Assembly: GCF_013463155.1 (NCBI RefSeq)
Contig: NZ_CP040781.1
Span: 1,860,001-1,924,000, forward strand
Direction: 5' to 3'
DNA length: 64,000 nucleotides
Source: Staphylococcus sp. 17KM0847
GTDB lineage: Bacteria > Bacillota > Bacilli > Staphylococcales > Staphylococcaceae
The notes beneath the pieces are model-generated. The model did no database searches. It was not told the origin of the DNA and saw only the letters and a program-made list of their open reading frames with translations. Position 1 is the stretch's first letter, and each line of letters starts with the position of its first letter. Below, one piece after another: positions 18,047 to 26,296 of this stretch. The position numbers and the translations under genes were made by a program.

Positions 18047-19675
18047 TTATAAATTATTATCTTCATCATCTTTTTCACTCACTTGTAAAATACGCAGTGA
18101 GCGACGTTCAATCTTTTTAAACCGCTCTGCCCGTGTCTGCAATGCAATACGGTCCCCCGATAATATCATCATAAACGAAATCATAATAATAATAAAAATG
18201 ACAATTAACGGGACGCCTGCAACGATAGAAGCCGTTTGTAATATTTCAAGTGCACGTTCACCGCCAACAAGCATTAATGAAAATGGAAGTAAGCATAATG
18301 CAAATGCCCAAAACAAACGATTCATTTTAATCGGCTCACCTTTTACACGTATTTGTGTCGCCGATGCAACAATATATGATGCAGAGTCAAATGTTGTTAC
18401 TAAAAATAGAAAAGCTGATAATACAAACAGTGCAATCATCACTTGTGAAAATGGTAAATGATGAACAACTTCAATAATTGTCGCTTCTGTACCGTGTGTA
18501 TTGAGAAATGCTACCACATCAAACTGTCCTGTAATTTGTAAGTATGTCGCATAGTTCCCAAAAATACCAAAAAATAACACACAACCAAATGTACCATACA
18601 CAATTGTTCCTAAAATCACTTCTTTTAATGTTCGTCCCCTAGAAATACGTGCAATAAATAAACCGATGAATGGCGCATAAACGATCCACCAAGCCCAATA
18701 GAAAATCGTCCATTGTTGCGGAAAATTTGTCTCTTCACGCCCACCTAAACCGCCAAAAGGTTCAAGCCATGTTGCCATTTGAAAAAAGTTTTTTAACATA
18801 TTTCCAAAACTCGTTACAGTAGTTTCCATAATAAAAATGGTAGGTCCTACAATAAAGATAAATGCCAGTAAAACAAAAGAAAGCCAAACATTCAAATCAC
18901 TTAAAACTTGTATGCCTTTTTTCAATCCTCTATATGAACTGTAAGCAAATACAATCGTAATACCTAATAAAACCAGACTCTTAACACCCATACTTGAACC
19001 ATCAATACCAAACAGCTTTTCCAGGCCTGCTGAAATCATAGGAACTCCTAATGCTAATGAGGTTGCTGTTCCACCTATTAAACCAAAAATAAATAAAATA
19101 TCAACAAGTTTTCCGATCAAACCATCCGTATGACTTTTCAATATCGGACGGCAAGCCTGACTAATTTTGAAAATAGGCTGCTTTTTGACAAATACTAAAT
19201 AACCGATAGGTAAGGCAGGTAACACATAAATTGACCATGCAATAGGTCCCCAATGAAACATGCCGTACATCGTTGCATAATTCAGTGCAGTATCACTCAT
19301 TGGTTCGGCGCCTTGAGGTGGTCCTTGAAAATAATAAGCCCACTCAATAACACCCCAATATAAAATATCAGAGCCAATACCTGCACAAAAAAGCATTGAA
19401 GCCCATGCAAAGTCGCTAAACTCTGGCCGATCACTGGCACGACCTAATGTCACTGAGCCATACTTTCCAAAAGCAATATAAAGTACAAAACAAAAAATTG
19501 CCAGTCCTAATACAAGATAAGTCGCACCCAGTTTTGTTGTAACAAATTCGTTCATTGCCATTACAACCGCTCGACTTTGTTGCGGAAAGACCATCATTGG
19601 AGTGACAGCCATTAATAAAACCAATGCTGTTCCACAAAAAACAATCCAATCCATCAATTTATTTTTTTTATGCAC
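18047..19675 (-). CDS. BCCT-family choline/betaine transporter (CudT/BetT-like)
   Basis: This 542-residue sodium- or proton-coupled carrier of the betaine-choline-carnitine family has 12 predicted membrane helices. The conserved segment around TM3-4 is present (AGIGSDILYWGVIEWAYYFQGPP, about residues 97-119), as is the TM8 block WTIFYWAWWIVYAPFIGLFIARISRGRT (about 318-346), diagnostic of the family. In place of the common GMGIG motif it has GIGSD. Given its neighbours, choline import for BetA is the likely role. Start is GTG 19675 behind AGGGGGA; an out-of-frame ATG two bases upstream runs quickly into a stop. Codons 2-5 contain a run of 8 A. It has its own promoter region with the shared 19-bp element. 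Confidence 0.88.
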   Translation of the reverse strand: MHKKNKLMDWIVFCGTALVLLMAVTPMMVFPQQSRAVVMAMNEFVTTKLGATYLVLGLAIFCFVLYIAFGKYGSVTLGRASDRPEFSDFAWASMLFCAGIGSDILYWGVIEWAYYFQGPPQGAEPMSDTALNYATMYGMFHWGPIAWSIYVLPALPIGYLVFVKKQPIFKISQACRPILKSHTDGLIGKLVDILFIFGLIGGTATSLALGVPMISAGLEKLFGIDGSSMGVKSLVLLGITIVFAYSSYRGLKKGIQVLSDLNVWLSFVLLAFIFIVGPTIFIMETTVTSFGNMLKNFFQMATWLEPFGGLGGREETNFPQQWTIFYWAWWIVYAPFIGLFIARISRGRTLKEVILGTIVYGTFGCVLFFGIFGNYATYLQITGQFDVVAFLNTHGTEATIIEVVHHLPFSQVMIALFVLSAFLFLVTTFDSASYIVASATQIRVKGEPIKMNRLFWAFALCLLPFSLMLVGGERALEILQTASIVAGVPLIVIFIIIMISFMMILSGDRIALQTRAERFKKIERRSLRILQVSEKDDEDNNL

Positions 19676-19746
19676 ATTGAATCCCCCTATGTTCTATGTA
19701 TTTCTTTCACAGTAAGACACATGCCATAGCGTATCGAAGTTTTTAA

Positions 19747-19781
19747 GTTAATGCAAATTACATTCAACTATATGCATTAAC
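19747..19781. promoter_or_regulatory. Perfect 9-bp inverted repeat upstream of BCCT transporter gene
   Basis: GTTAATGCA (19747-19755) and TGCATTAAC (19773-19781) are exact inverted arms with a 17-bp centre, located 70-105 bp upstream of the transporter start. It is a possible operator; the GTTAA/TTAAC ends recur in the palindrome upstream of betB at 17147-17164. Confidence 0.45.
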
Positions 19782-19806
19782 ACTTTTGAATATATATAAC
19801 TTCACC

Positions 19807-19825
19807 CCTCTTAAACAATTGTCAA
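19807..19825 (-). promoter_or_regulatory. Shared 19-bp bet element (transporter copy) including a -35-like TTGACA
   Basis: The minus strand reads TTGACAATTGTTTAAGAGG, 16 of 19 identical to the element at the betB promoter. Its TTGACA could be the -35 of the transporter promoter, although the -10 (within AAGTTATATAT) is ambiguous. Confidence 0.5.
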
Positions 19826-19920
19826 AACAACGTTATAAACTTGGTTAATAACGTTAAAAATTTATTTAACGGATTATAATTTGTATTTTTATTCATTTAT
19901 TAGGTATATTTATTTATTTG

Positions 19921-19967
19921 AAAAAGCATTGAAACACCTCTTTTTCAAAAGTGTTTCAATGCTTTTT
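19921..19967. terminator. Terminator of the MOSC-domain gene
   Basis: AAAAAGCATTGAAACAC pairs with GTGTTTCAATGCTTTTT with a 13-nt loop and U-tails on either strand. It is 11 bp past the stop of the minus-strand MOSC gene. Confidence 0.85.
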
Positions 19968-19977
19968 ATTATCTATA

Positions 19978-20694
19978 TCATGATATATGTTCGATATTCG
20001 GACCATATAACCTCGCCGTATGATCAATCTCTTCTCCAGCAATGCGTTTATCTAAAGTATTTTGCCAACTTTCTGGTGTGAATGATGCATCTTTTAAAGC
20101 TTGCATTAACTTAATATCCTTAGAGTGGTTTAACACATCATTCATACGTTGAATTGACCATTCTGGATAAGGTCTTTCTTGTAAAATCAGCTCATCTCCA
20201 CGTTGAATATAACCTTCCTGAAGCACACGATAATACCAGCCAGTATGACCTGTTTCTTCTAACATCTCAGCAAACTCCAAAATACCTAAACGACGGCTCG
20301 GCTTCCAACATGGTCTCCTCGGCTGTGATACTTGTACAACAGCTTCACCTATTTGATAAATATCTCCTATACATACAGACGTCTCATTCATATGACGAAC
20401 CGCAATATTCTCTCCATTACTACCCACTGGAATATTTTGATGATACTTGTGACTAAATGCTGTATAATGATCCGCACAATACGCAAAAAGCGCTTTTTCT
20501 GTTCCACCATGAAAACGTGTATCTGCCACATTGTCACCGTGTAATCCATCTTTAGCAAGCCAAACAGATTGATCCGTTGCTTGCTTAAAGGCAGCCGTTG
20601 TCCATGGTTGTTGTAATGGATGCGTTGCCGCTTCATCTCCTATTTGTCGGACCCCTCCAATATATAATGTATCAATCCGTGCAATCTGTTCCAT
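19978..20694 (-). CDS. MOSC-domain protein (YiiM-like)
   Basis: This 238-residue cytoplasmic protein carries a MOSC domain (about residues 45-165), the fold that handles molybdenum-cofactor sulfur. The single conserved Cys lies in QPRRPCWKPSRR (about residue 128), and the DTRFHGGTEKALFAY and SNGENIAV segments match the YiiM branch. YiiM-type proteins reduce N-hydroxylated compounds such as 6-hydroxylaminopurine, and a similar detoxification role is possible here. A C-terminal helical extension (about 170-238) follows, as in YiiM. It is monocistronic and divergent from alsD. The start ATG is preceded by GGGGTG. Confidence 0.85.
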   Translation of the reverse strand: MEQIARIDTLYIGGVRQIGDEAATHPLQQPWTTAAFKQATDQSVWLAKDGLHGDNVADTRFHGGTEKALFAYCADHYTAFSHKYHQNIPVGSNGENIAVRHMNETSVCIGDIYQIGEAVVQVSQPRRPCWKPSRRLGILEFAEMLEETGHTGWYYRVLQEGYIQRGDELILQERPYPEWSIQRMNDVLNHSKDIKLMQALKDASFTPESWQNTLDKRIAGEEIDHTARLYGPNIEHIS

Positions 20695-20844
20695 CCTACA
20701 ACACCCCTTTTGTCCTATTTATTATTCATATTATCGTAATAATACTCCATCTGTCTATATTCATCAGGTCGTTATACTTGTTACGACTCTGTACACCTTT
20801 TACAATAGAATGGAATAGGATAATACATAAAGGTGGCAACAACT

Positions 20845-21549
20845 ATGCAACATACATTATATCAACATGGCACACTTGGTACTTTGATGGCAGGCGCATT
20901 AGAAGGAACTTGCTCCATCCATACATTGCTACAATATGGTGACCATGGTATCGCAACATTAACAGGCTCTGATGGAGAGGTCATATTTGTAGATGGAGAA
21001 GCATATCATGCAACAACAACTGATCATAACGTTCGTCATTTAACAGGTGATGAGCTCGTACCTTATGCTTCTATATCGAAGTTTGTATCGGATACAACGT
21101 TTGATGTTCAACATTTAAATCAAGAAACGCTTTATAAAGAAATTCGTAATCAAATGTTAAGCGAAAACTTATTTGCTGTCATTAAAATTAAAGGTGTTTT
21201 TGATATGATGCACATACGTGTCATGCCTAAACAAACACCTCCATATACACGACTCATCAAATCTGCACAAGCGCAACCCGAATATACACGCAATAATATC
21301 TCTGGAACAATTGTTGCTGTATACACACCTGAAGTTTTTCATGGTATAGGGTCCGCAGGTTTTCATGCACACTTTTTATCAGATGACCGTCAATTTATGG
21401 GTCACATCTTAAACTTCGATGTCACAAATGCAGCGGTAGAAATACAAAACTGTCCAATCTTTGAACAACACCTTTCTACAAAACCATCATTTCTCAACAA
21501 ACAATTCGACTATCAAGATATTGCCGAGGATATTCGTCAAGCTGAATAA
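20845..21549 (+). CDS. alsD: Alpha-acetolactate decarboxylase
   Basis: This 234-residue Zn enzyme converts 2-acetolactate to acetoin, diverting pyruvate from acid end products. The N-terminal LYQHGTLGTLMAGALEGT segment, the catalytic Arg/Glu region (HIRVMPKQTPPYTRL) and the Zn-ligand motif GSAGFHAHFLSD with both His residues (about 187-195) are present. Start ATG 20845 is used, with AAAGGTGG upstream; an in-frame GTG at 20833 overlaps that site. Acetolactate synthase (alsS) is not adjacent, although the two often form an operon (also called budA). Confidence 0.93.
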   Translation: MQHTLYQHGTLGTLMAGALEGTCSIHTLLQYGDHGIATLTGSDGEVIFVDGEAYHATTTDHNVRHLTGDELVPYASISKFVSDTTFDVQHLNQETLYKEIRNQMLSENLFAVIKIKGVFDMMHIRVMPKQTPPYTRLIKSAQAQPEYTRNNISGTIVAVYTPEVFHGIGSAGFHAHFLSDDRQFMGHILNFDVTNAAVEIQNCPIFEQHLSTKPSFLNKQFDYQDIAEDIRQAE

Positions 21550-21570
21550 AATACGCACAGGATAGAAGAA

Positions 21571-21620
21571 AAAAGCGGTGACGAGATCTCTCAGAGCTAT
21601 TTCGTCACCGCTCTCCATAA
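21571..21620. terminator. Terminator after alsD
   Basis: AGCGGTGACGA (21574-21584) pairs with TCGTCACCGCT (21602-21612), with an A-rich left flank. A GC-rich stable stem; the U-tail is better on the minus strand, so it may mainly end the phosphatase transcript. Confidence 0.65.
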
Positions 21621-21668
21621 AGTCGATTTACATTTCCTAATAACACCTTTTAATATGTAATGACTTCC

Positions 21669-23123
21669 TTACTTTGGAGCTTCTTCCGTATAAAATTCAA
21701 AAATATTTTTGGCATTTTCTGTGTTATCTATATTTCCTTCGAAGACTTCTGATCGTGGTCCAAAAGCATACGTGTTAACATCTTCTCCTGTATGCCCATA
21801 CGTCGTCCATCCTGTGTGAGAAGCTTCATTGATGGGGTGCTGAACTGCATCTTGCAATACTTGAAATTGTGCCTCATATTTGTCTTTATCTTTTTTCTCA
21901 TCTAACTTTGCAAGTTGATTCGCTTCTTTTTTGATCACTTTATAATCTTTTTTATCTACTTCAAAACCATATCCTGCTTGAATTGTTTTCGAAATGTTTT
22001 GACCTTCTGCAATTTGCTCTGTCATCCATTTACCTGAATGTTTCATATTTCGTACAACTTCAGCATCCCATAAATAGTCCTTGCCTTTAGCAATGGTCAT
22101 CCCACCTGTTGAATGGTCTGCCGTTGCAATAACAAGTGTATCTGGATGCACTTTCGCATAGTGCATTGCTTCATCAAATGCTTTTTCAAAACTTTTCATT
22201 TCGGACATCACACCTGTTATATCATTAGCGTGTCCTTGCTTATCGATTGATGCACCTTCTACCATTAAAAAGAAGCCTTGATCATTTTTAGATAGACGCT
22301 CTAATGCTGCTTGCTGCATATCGACTAATTGAGGGTCGTCCTGTGGTGCATCGATTTGTAAAGGCATATGCGCCTCTGAAAATAACCCTAATACTTTAGA
22401 TTTTTCTGATTGTGCTAATACCGCTTTCGTCGTTACAACATCATAGCCATCTTTTTCAAATTTTTTATCAAGGTTTCCATTCTCTTTGCCAAAATATTTT
22501 GCCCCTCCGCCAAGAATTACATCCACCTTATGCTTACTATCGATACGATCTTCATAAAACTGCGTGGCAATCTCATCTTTCTTATCACGGCTATCTACAT
22601 GTGCAGCATACGCTGCTGGTGTTGCATCTGTTACTTCTGCCGTTGTGACTAGACCTGTTGACTTACCTAACTTTTTAGCACGCTCTAAAACTGTTTCAAC
22701 CGTTTGCTTGTGAGAATCCACACCTATTGCACCATTGTATGTTTTATGACCTGAACTAAAAGCCGTTGCTGCCGCGGCTGAATCCGTCACATTATCTTTA
22801 GAGTCTGCTGAAATGGTACGTTGGCTCCCGACTAAATATTCATCAAATGCTGTTGGTTCCATATCTTTTGTATCTGGATTATCTGCAAAATAACGATATG
22901 CCGCATTATATGAAGGGCCCATACCATCACCCACTAAAAAAATAATGTTTTTAGGTTTTTCAGTATTGCCATATGCTGTCACACTCGTATCTTGTTGTTG
23001 GTGTGCCTGTCCCTCACTTGTTTGGCTATTTGCATATGATGTATAGGGTGTCACTCCAAAAAATGATGATGTTACAAGTACACTGGCTAATGCGAGTTTG
23101 TTCCATTGCTTTTTGATTTTCAT
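21669..23123 (-). CDS. phoB: Alkaline phosphatase, secreted
   Basis: This 484-residue alkaline phosphatase has a Sec signal peptide (KKQWNKLALASVLVTSSFF...SYA, cleavage near residue 31). Metal-site and catalytic residues are intact: the first metal Asp in IIFLVGDGMGPSYN, the phosphorylated Ser in VTDSAAAATAFSSG (about residue 113-126), DKQGHAND, ATADHSTGGM, and the last His in the SHTGWTTYGHTGEDV block. It releases phosphate from organic esters outside the membrane. The start ATG has GAGGAG upstream. Four hexamers at exact 11-bp spacing upstream resemble a PhoP box, so phosphate starvation probably induces it. Confidence 0.93.
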   Translation of the reverse strand: MKIKKQWNKLALASVLVTSSFFGVTPYTSYANSQTSEGQAHQQQDTSVTAYGNTEKPKNIIFLVGDGMGPSYNAAYRYFADNPDTKDMEPTAFDEYLVGSQRTISADSKDNVTDSAAAATAFSSGHKTYNGAIGVDSHKQTVETVLERAKKLGKSTGLVTTAEVTDATPAAYAAHVDSRDKKDEIATQFYEDRIDSKHKVDVILGGGAKYFGKENGNLDKKFEKDGYDVVTTKAVLAQSEKSKVLGLFSEAHMPLQIDAPQDDPQLVDMQQAALERLSKNDQGFFLMVEGASIDKQGHANDITGVMSEMKSFEKAFDEAMHYAKVHPDTLVIATADHSTGGMTIAKGKDYLWDAEVVRNMKHSGKWMTEQIAEGQNISKTIQAGYGFEVDKKDYKVIKKEANQLAKLDEKKDKDKYEAQFQVLQDAVQHPINEASHTGWTTYGHTGEDVNTYAFGPRSEVFEGNIDNTENAKNIFEFYTEEAPK

Positions 23124-23177
23124 CTGTTACGAACTCCTCTACTCAATATGACTTTCATCATCAGTGTACCGAAGAAT

Positions 23178-23216
23178 TATAAAGCTTATTTAATGCGAAT
23201 ATTAAGATTGTGTAAA
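23178..23216 (-). promoter_or_regulatory. Candidate PhoP (Pho) box of the alkaline phosphatase gene
   Basis: On the minus strand the hexamers TTTACA (23216-23211), TTAATA (23205-23200), ATTAAA (23194-23189) and TTTATA (23183-23178) follow each other at exactly 11-bp intervals. Direct TT(A/T/C)ACA-like repeats with about 5-bp gaps are the Bacillus-type PhoP recognition pattern. It sits 55-93 bp upstream of the start codon. Confidence 0.6.
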
Positions 23217-23272
23217 GGTCTACATCAAAAAATTTACGTTCTTTCTGTTCCACATGAAACAATAAAAAGACA

Positions 23273-23321
23273 AGAGCAGAACAGAAAGCGCATTTTTATA
23301 AAAGCTTTCATCGTCCTGCTC
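23273..23321. repeat. Dispersed hairpin repeat (copy 2)
   Basis: GAGCAGAACAGAAAGC...GCTTTCATCGTCCTGCTC followed by AGCAAGT: the same layout as the copy at 4402 (CAGAAAG arm, A/T loop, CTTTC-GTCC arm, GCAAGT tail). It lies downstream of the MFS gene and may end its transcript. Confidence 0.55.
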
Positions 23322-23406
23322 ACAGCAAGTATAGTTATAAATGAAAAGTTTATGAGAACATTTTCCCCTTTCAGACCTCTATTGTTATTCATAGATATTG
23401 ATGCAC

Positions 23407-25026
23407 TTACTTAGGATCATCCCCTATGGCTTCTTCTATTTCTAATGATTGCGTTACATTCAAAAACTGTTTTCTAAATATAATCGTTAAAATTAATATC
23501 ATCAGTGAACCTAAAGCTGCTGTTAAGAAAACTGGCATAAAAGCAGTATGTGCCGTAGACTCTAACCCTTGTTTTACAGATTGATTCAATAATGTTGATT
23601 CCTGTTCTGACAGATACTGCCAAACATCATATGTACTTCCATTTAAACTTTCCAACTTATGCTGCAACTTCATTGACAGATCATTAAATGCATATCCATT
23701 TATATTCAGCATATTTGTTACCTGATCTACTGTCTTGCTGAAGCCCAGTTGAATAAACGTTGCAAAAAGTGTCGGTGCAATGGTAATACCCATTTGCCGT
23801 GAAACAGATAATGTTGCAATGACCGTATTGTTATGATTATCTTCAGCACCTGCCGTACGCGTGGCGAGCACTGTCAATGGGGCACCTATTGTAAAGCCAA
23901 AACCTAGTCCCGCAACAATAGAAAAGACAATAAAAGTTAAACTACTGAATGTCAAGTACGCCAATCCACCATAACCGATAATACTAATGATACTTGCAAT
24001 AATCAGTGCAAATACAGGACCTTTACGATCAACCATTTTTCCTCCCATCGATGCACCCACTCCCGATGCGAGCGCAAGTGGCGTCAACCAAAATCCACTA
24101 TTTTCAGAACTGACGTGTAAAATATTTTCTACAAACGCTGGAATAAAAATAATCGCTCCAATAAGCATACCGGAAAATATACCCATGATTAATATGACTG
24201 CAAATGTGGGCTGACGTAAAAGTGTATACGGCAGAAAGGCATCTACTGCTTTTTCTTCATTTCTGCGTTCAATCCAAATCATTATGGCATAACCTATAAT
24301 AGCAAGTACAAATAAACCAATCACAGACCAACGCATCATGCTACTGATCAGATCACCCGCTCGAATATTATAAATAGCAAACATGACGAGTAGCGTTGAT
24401 AGTGAAAACATAATAATGGCATAAGTATCCATTTTTTTCTGAACTGGACGATGTGATTCGGACATTTTCATTCCAATAAAAATAATAATAAATATTGCAA
24501 TAGGAACATTCACTAAAAAGAGCCAATGCCATGTTCCTGTCACTTTTATTAAGATACTCCCTAGGTTAGGTCCTAGAACAGACGCTATTCCATTCATTGC
24601 ACCAAGTGCGCCAAGCATTGTTCCCTGTTTTGTACGATCATAAGTAGAGATAAAATGGGCACTTGCAATAACAAATAGGCCCCCACCACCTAAAGATTGA
24701 ACAAGGCGTGCAACAATAAAAAATGTATAGTTTGGACTTAACGCAACGAGTAACGAACCTACACCAAATAACACAACTTCAATCATATAAACCTTCTTAC
24801 GTCCATACATATCTGCAAGCTTTCCTGCAATAGGTGTAGCTACTGCCATTCCTAACGTATAGATAGCTATTCCCCACGCACCCATTTGTGGTGGTATTTC
24901 AAAAGACTGATTAATTGTAGTAAGTGCTGCACTGATGATACCATTGTCCAATGCCGCCATAAAAACACCAATCAATAAAAGTAATGCGACAAAGTTAAAT
25001 TTTGTCTGCTTTTCTGAGGCAGCCAA
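23407..25026 (-). CDS. MFS multidrug efflux transporter, DHA2 (14-TM) family
   Basis: This 539-residue transporter has 14 predicted membrane helices. The DHA2 marks are FMAALDNGIISAALTTI in TM1 (motif D1-like), the motif A loop GKLADMYGRKKVY between TM2 and TM3, and motif C-like GPNLGSILI in TM5. The long extracytoplasmic segment between the last two helices (about residues 430-490) is typical of QacA/EmrB relatives. A role in proton-driven drug export is probable but the substrate is unknown. The start is a TTG at 25026 behind AAAGGGTGG; a nearby ATG is in another frame and ends after 12 codons. It is monocistronic with no linked regulator. Confidence 0.85.
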   Translation of the reverse strand: MAASEKQTKFNFVALLLLIGVFMAALDNGIISAALTTINQSFEIPPQMGAWGIAIYTLGMAVATPIAGKLADMYGRKKVYMIEVVLFGVGSLLVALSPNYTFFIVARLVQSLGGGGLFVIASAHFISTYDRTKQGTMLGALGAMNGIASVLGPNLGSILIKVTGTWHWLFLVNVPIAIFIIIFIGMKMSESHRPVQKKMDTYAIIMFSLSTLLVMFAIYNIRAGDLISSMMRWSVIGLFVLAIIGYAIMIWIERRNEEKAVDAFLPYTLLRQPTFAVILIMGIFSGMLIGAIIFIPAFVENILHVSSENSGFWLTPLALASGVGASMGGKMVDRKGPVFALIIASIISIIGYGGLAYLTFSSLTFIVFSIVAGLGFGFTIGAPLTVLATRTAGAEDNHNNTVIATLSVSRQMGITIAPTLFATFIQLGFSKTVDQVTNMLNINGYAFNDLSMKLQHKLESLNGSTYDVWQYLSEQESTLLNQSVKQGLESTAHTAFMPVFLTAALGSLMILILTIIFRKQFLNVTQSLEIEEAIGDDPK

Positions 25027-25092
25027 TACTCATCCACCCTTTCATTGTTCTTTAATATCACTATTTTATCATGGTACAACAAACATAAGAAT

Positions 25093-25123
25093 AAAAAATG
25101 CACTCAGATTAACACTGAATGCA
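25093..25123 (-). terminator. Terminator downstream of the methyltransferase gene
   Basis: On the minus strand TGCATTCAG pairs with CTGAGTGCA and is followed by TTTTTTATT. It lies about 170 bp past the methyltransferase stop; the intervening bases show no gene. Confidence 0.65.
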
Positions 25124-25293
25124 TAGAAGTGCGCATTATAATCATACATTGCAAGTCAATTGTGCTTGCCCACGCTTATATATACCTATCTTGGATGCAA
25201 AATAACGAATGATGACGTATTGTACCTCAGTGAAACCCCAACAAGTTTTACTTTAAAAGACCCACTTATCTTATCTGTGGTCCACTATTCTGA

Positions 25294-26055
25294 TCACTTT
25301 GCCTTATATGCTGCATGTACAATATAATTCAAACTTTTCTCATACCTTTTAAATGTCTTAAACATACGCATAAACATCTGCCTATTTTCTTTTTTCAAAG
25401 CATTTTTTACAATCTTAACAGTGCCTTTAACGCCTTCATCGTAAACCATACCCTTAGGCGTCATTAATGTCATCTGACCTTGTTCTGTTTCAATGTTAAC
25501 AAATCCTGCATTGCAATATAATTCATGCCATTTCTCTTTTAACTGTGGTGAAACATTCACGTTAATGGCTTGCGAAAGATGCGTAATAATTTCTTTTTCA
25601 TGAGTAGCATCTTCAATCACAATATCATGTGTTAACAAAACACCACCCGGTTTTAACACACGATAATATTCTTGCAGTGCCTGTTGCTTAGCCTTAACTG
25701 GCAACATTGTCAACATTGCTTCATTGAGTACAATGTCAAAGCTGTTATCTTCAAAAGGGAGCTTCATAGCATTTGCTTGCTGAAGGTGAATTTTATCAGC
25801 TAGACCAGCTGCACGTATATTTTCTTCACCTTTTTCAAGTGCCGTTTTATTCAAATCTATCCCTTCAATGTGACAACCATATGTTTGTACTAAATCAATA
25901 GATGTCGTACACATATTACATGCTACTTCTAAAACTTTTTTATGCGCATTAAATTGCCCTTTATGAATAAGCCAATCCGTTGCACGCTTACCACCCGGAC
26001 GCAATCTTGTTTTTCCTAATTTTGCTAAAAATGTATGTCCTGCTTCTTTTTTCAT
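25294..26055 (-). CDS. Fur-boxed class I SAM-dependent methyltransferase
   Basis: This 253-residue protein has a Rossmann methyltransferase domain (about residues 25-170) of the UbiE/Methyltransf_11 type. Motif I is KVLEVACNMCTTSIDL instead of the usual VLEVGCGTG, followed by EGIDLN (motif II Asp), QANAMKLPFEDNSFD (adenine pocket and motif IV) and YRVLKPGGVLLTHD (motif VI). The C-terminal part is basic and helical. ATG 26055 is used, with AGGTG upstream. A Fur-box-like sequence lies immediately upstream, so iron limitation should induce it. It is monocistronic; the substrate is unknown. A quinone, lipid or small-molecule acceptor is possible. Confidence 0.8.
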   Translation of the reverse strand: MKKEAGHTFLAKLGKTRLRPGGKRATDWLIHKGQFNAHKKVLEVACNMCTTSIDLVQTYGCHIEGIDLNKTALEKGEENIRAAGLADKIHLQQANAMKLPFEDNSFDIVLNEAMLTMLPVKAKQQALQEYYRVLKPGGVLLTHDIVIEDATHEKEIITHLSQAINVNVSPQLKEKWHELYCNAGFVNIETEQGQMTLMTPKGMVYDEGVKGTVKIVKNALKKENRQMFMRMFKTFKRYEKSLNYIVHAAYKAK

Positions 26056-26073
26056 ATGACACCTCATCTATTT

Positions 26074-26092
26074 GATAATGATTATCATTATT
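26074..26092 (-). promoter_or_regulatory. Fur box upstream of the methyltransferase gene
   Basis: GATAATGATTATCATTATT matches the 19-bp Fur consensus at 17 positions and ends about 20 bp upstream of the start codon. Confidence 0.78.
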
Positions 26093-26296
26093 ATAACATT
26101 CGAATCTAAGAAAAATGATTAAAAATATGACTATCTTATGACACTACACACTCAATCTCACCATCATTATTTACATAAATTATTCATATTAGATGTTTTA
26201 ATGCTTACTAAAGTTTTTATTTTATATGTAACACATGAGGTGCTTTTTTTGACTCAATTCATTATGATAGAGTCATCACAAATAAAGGAGAAAATT

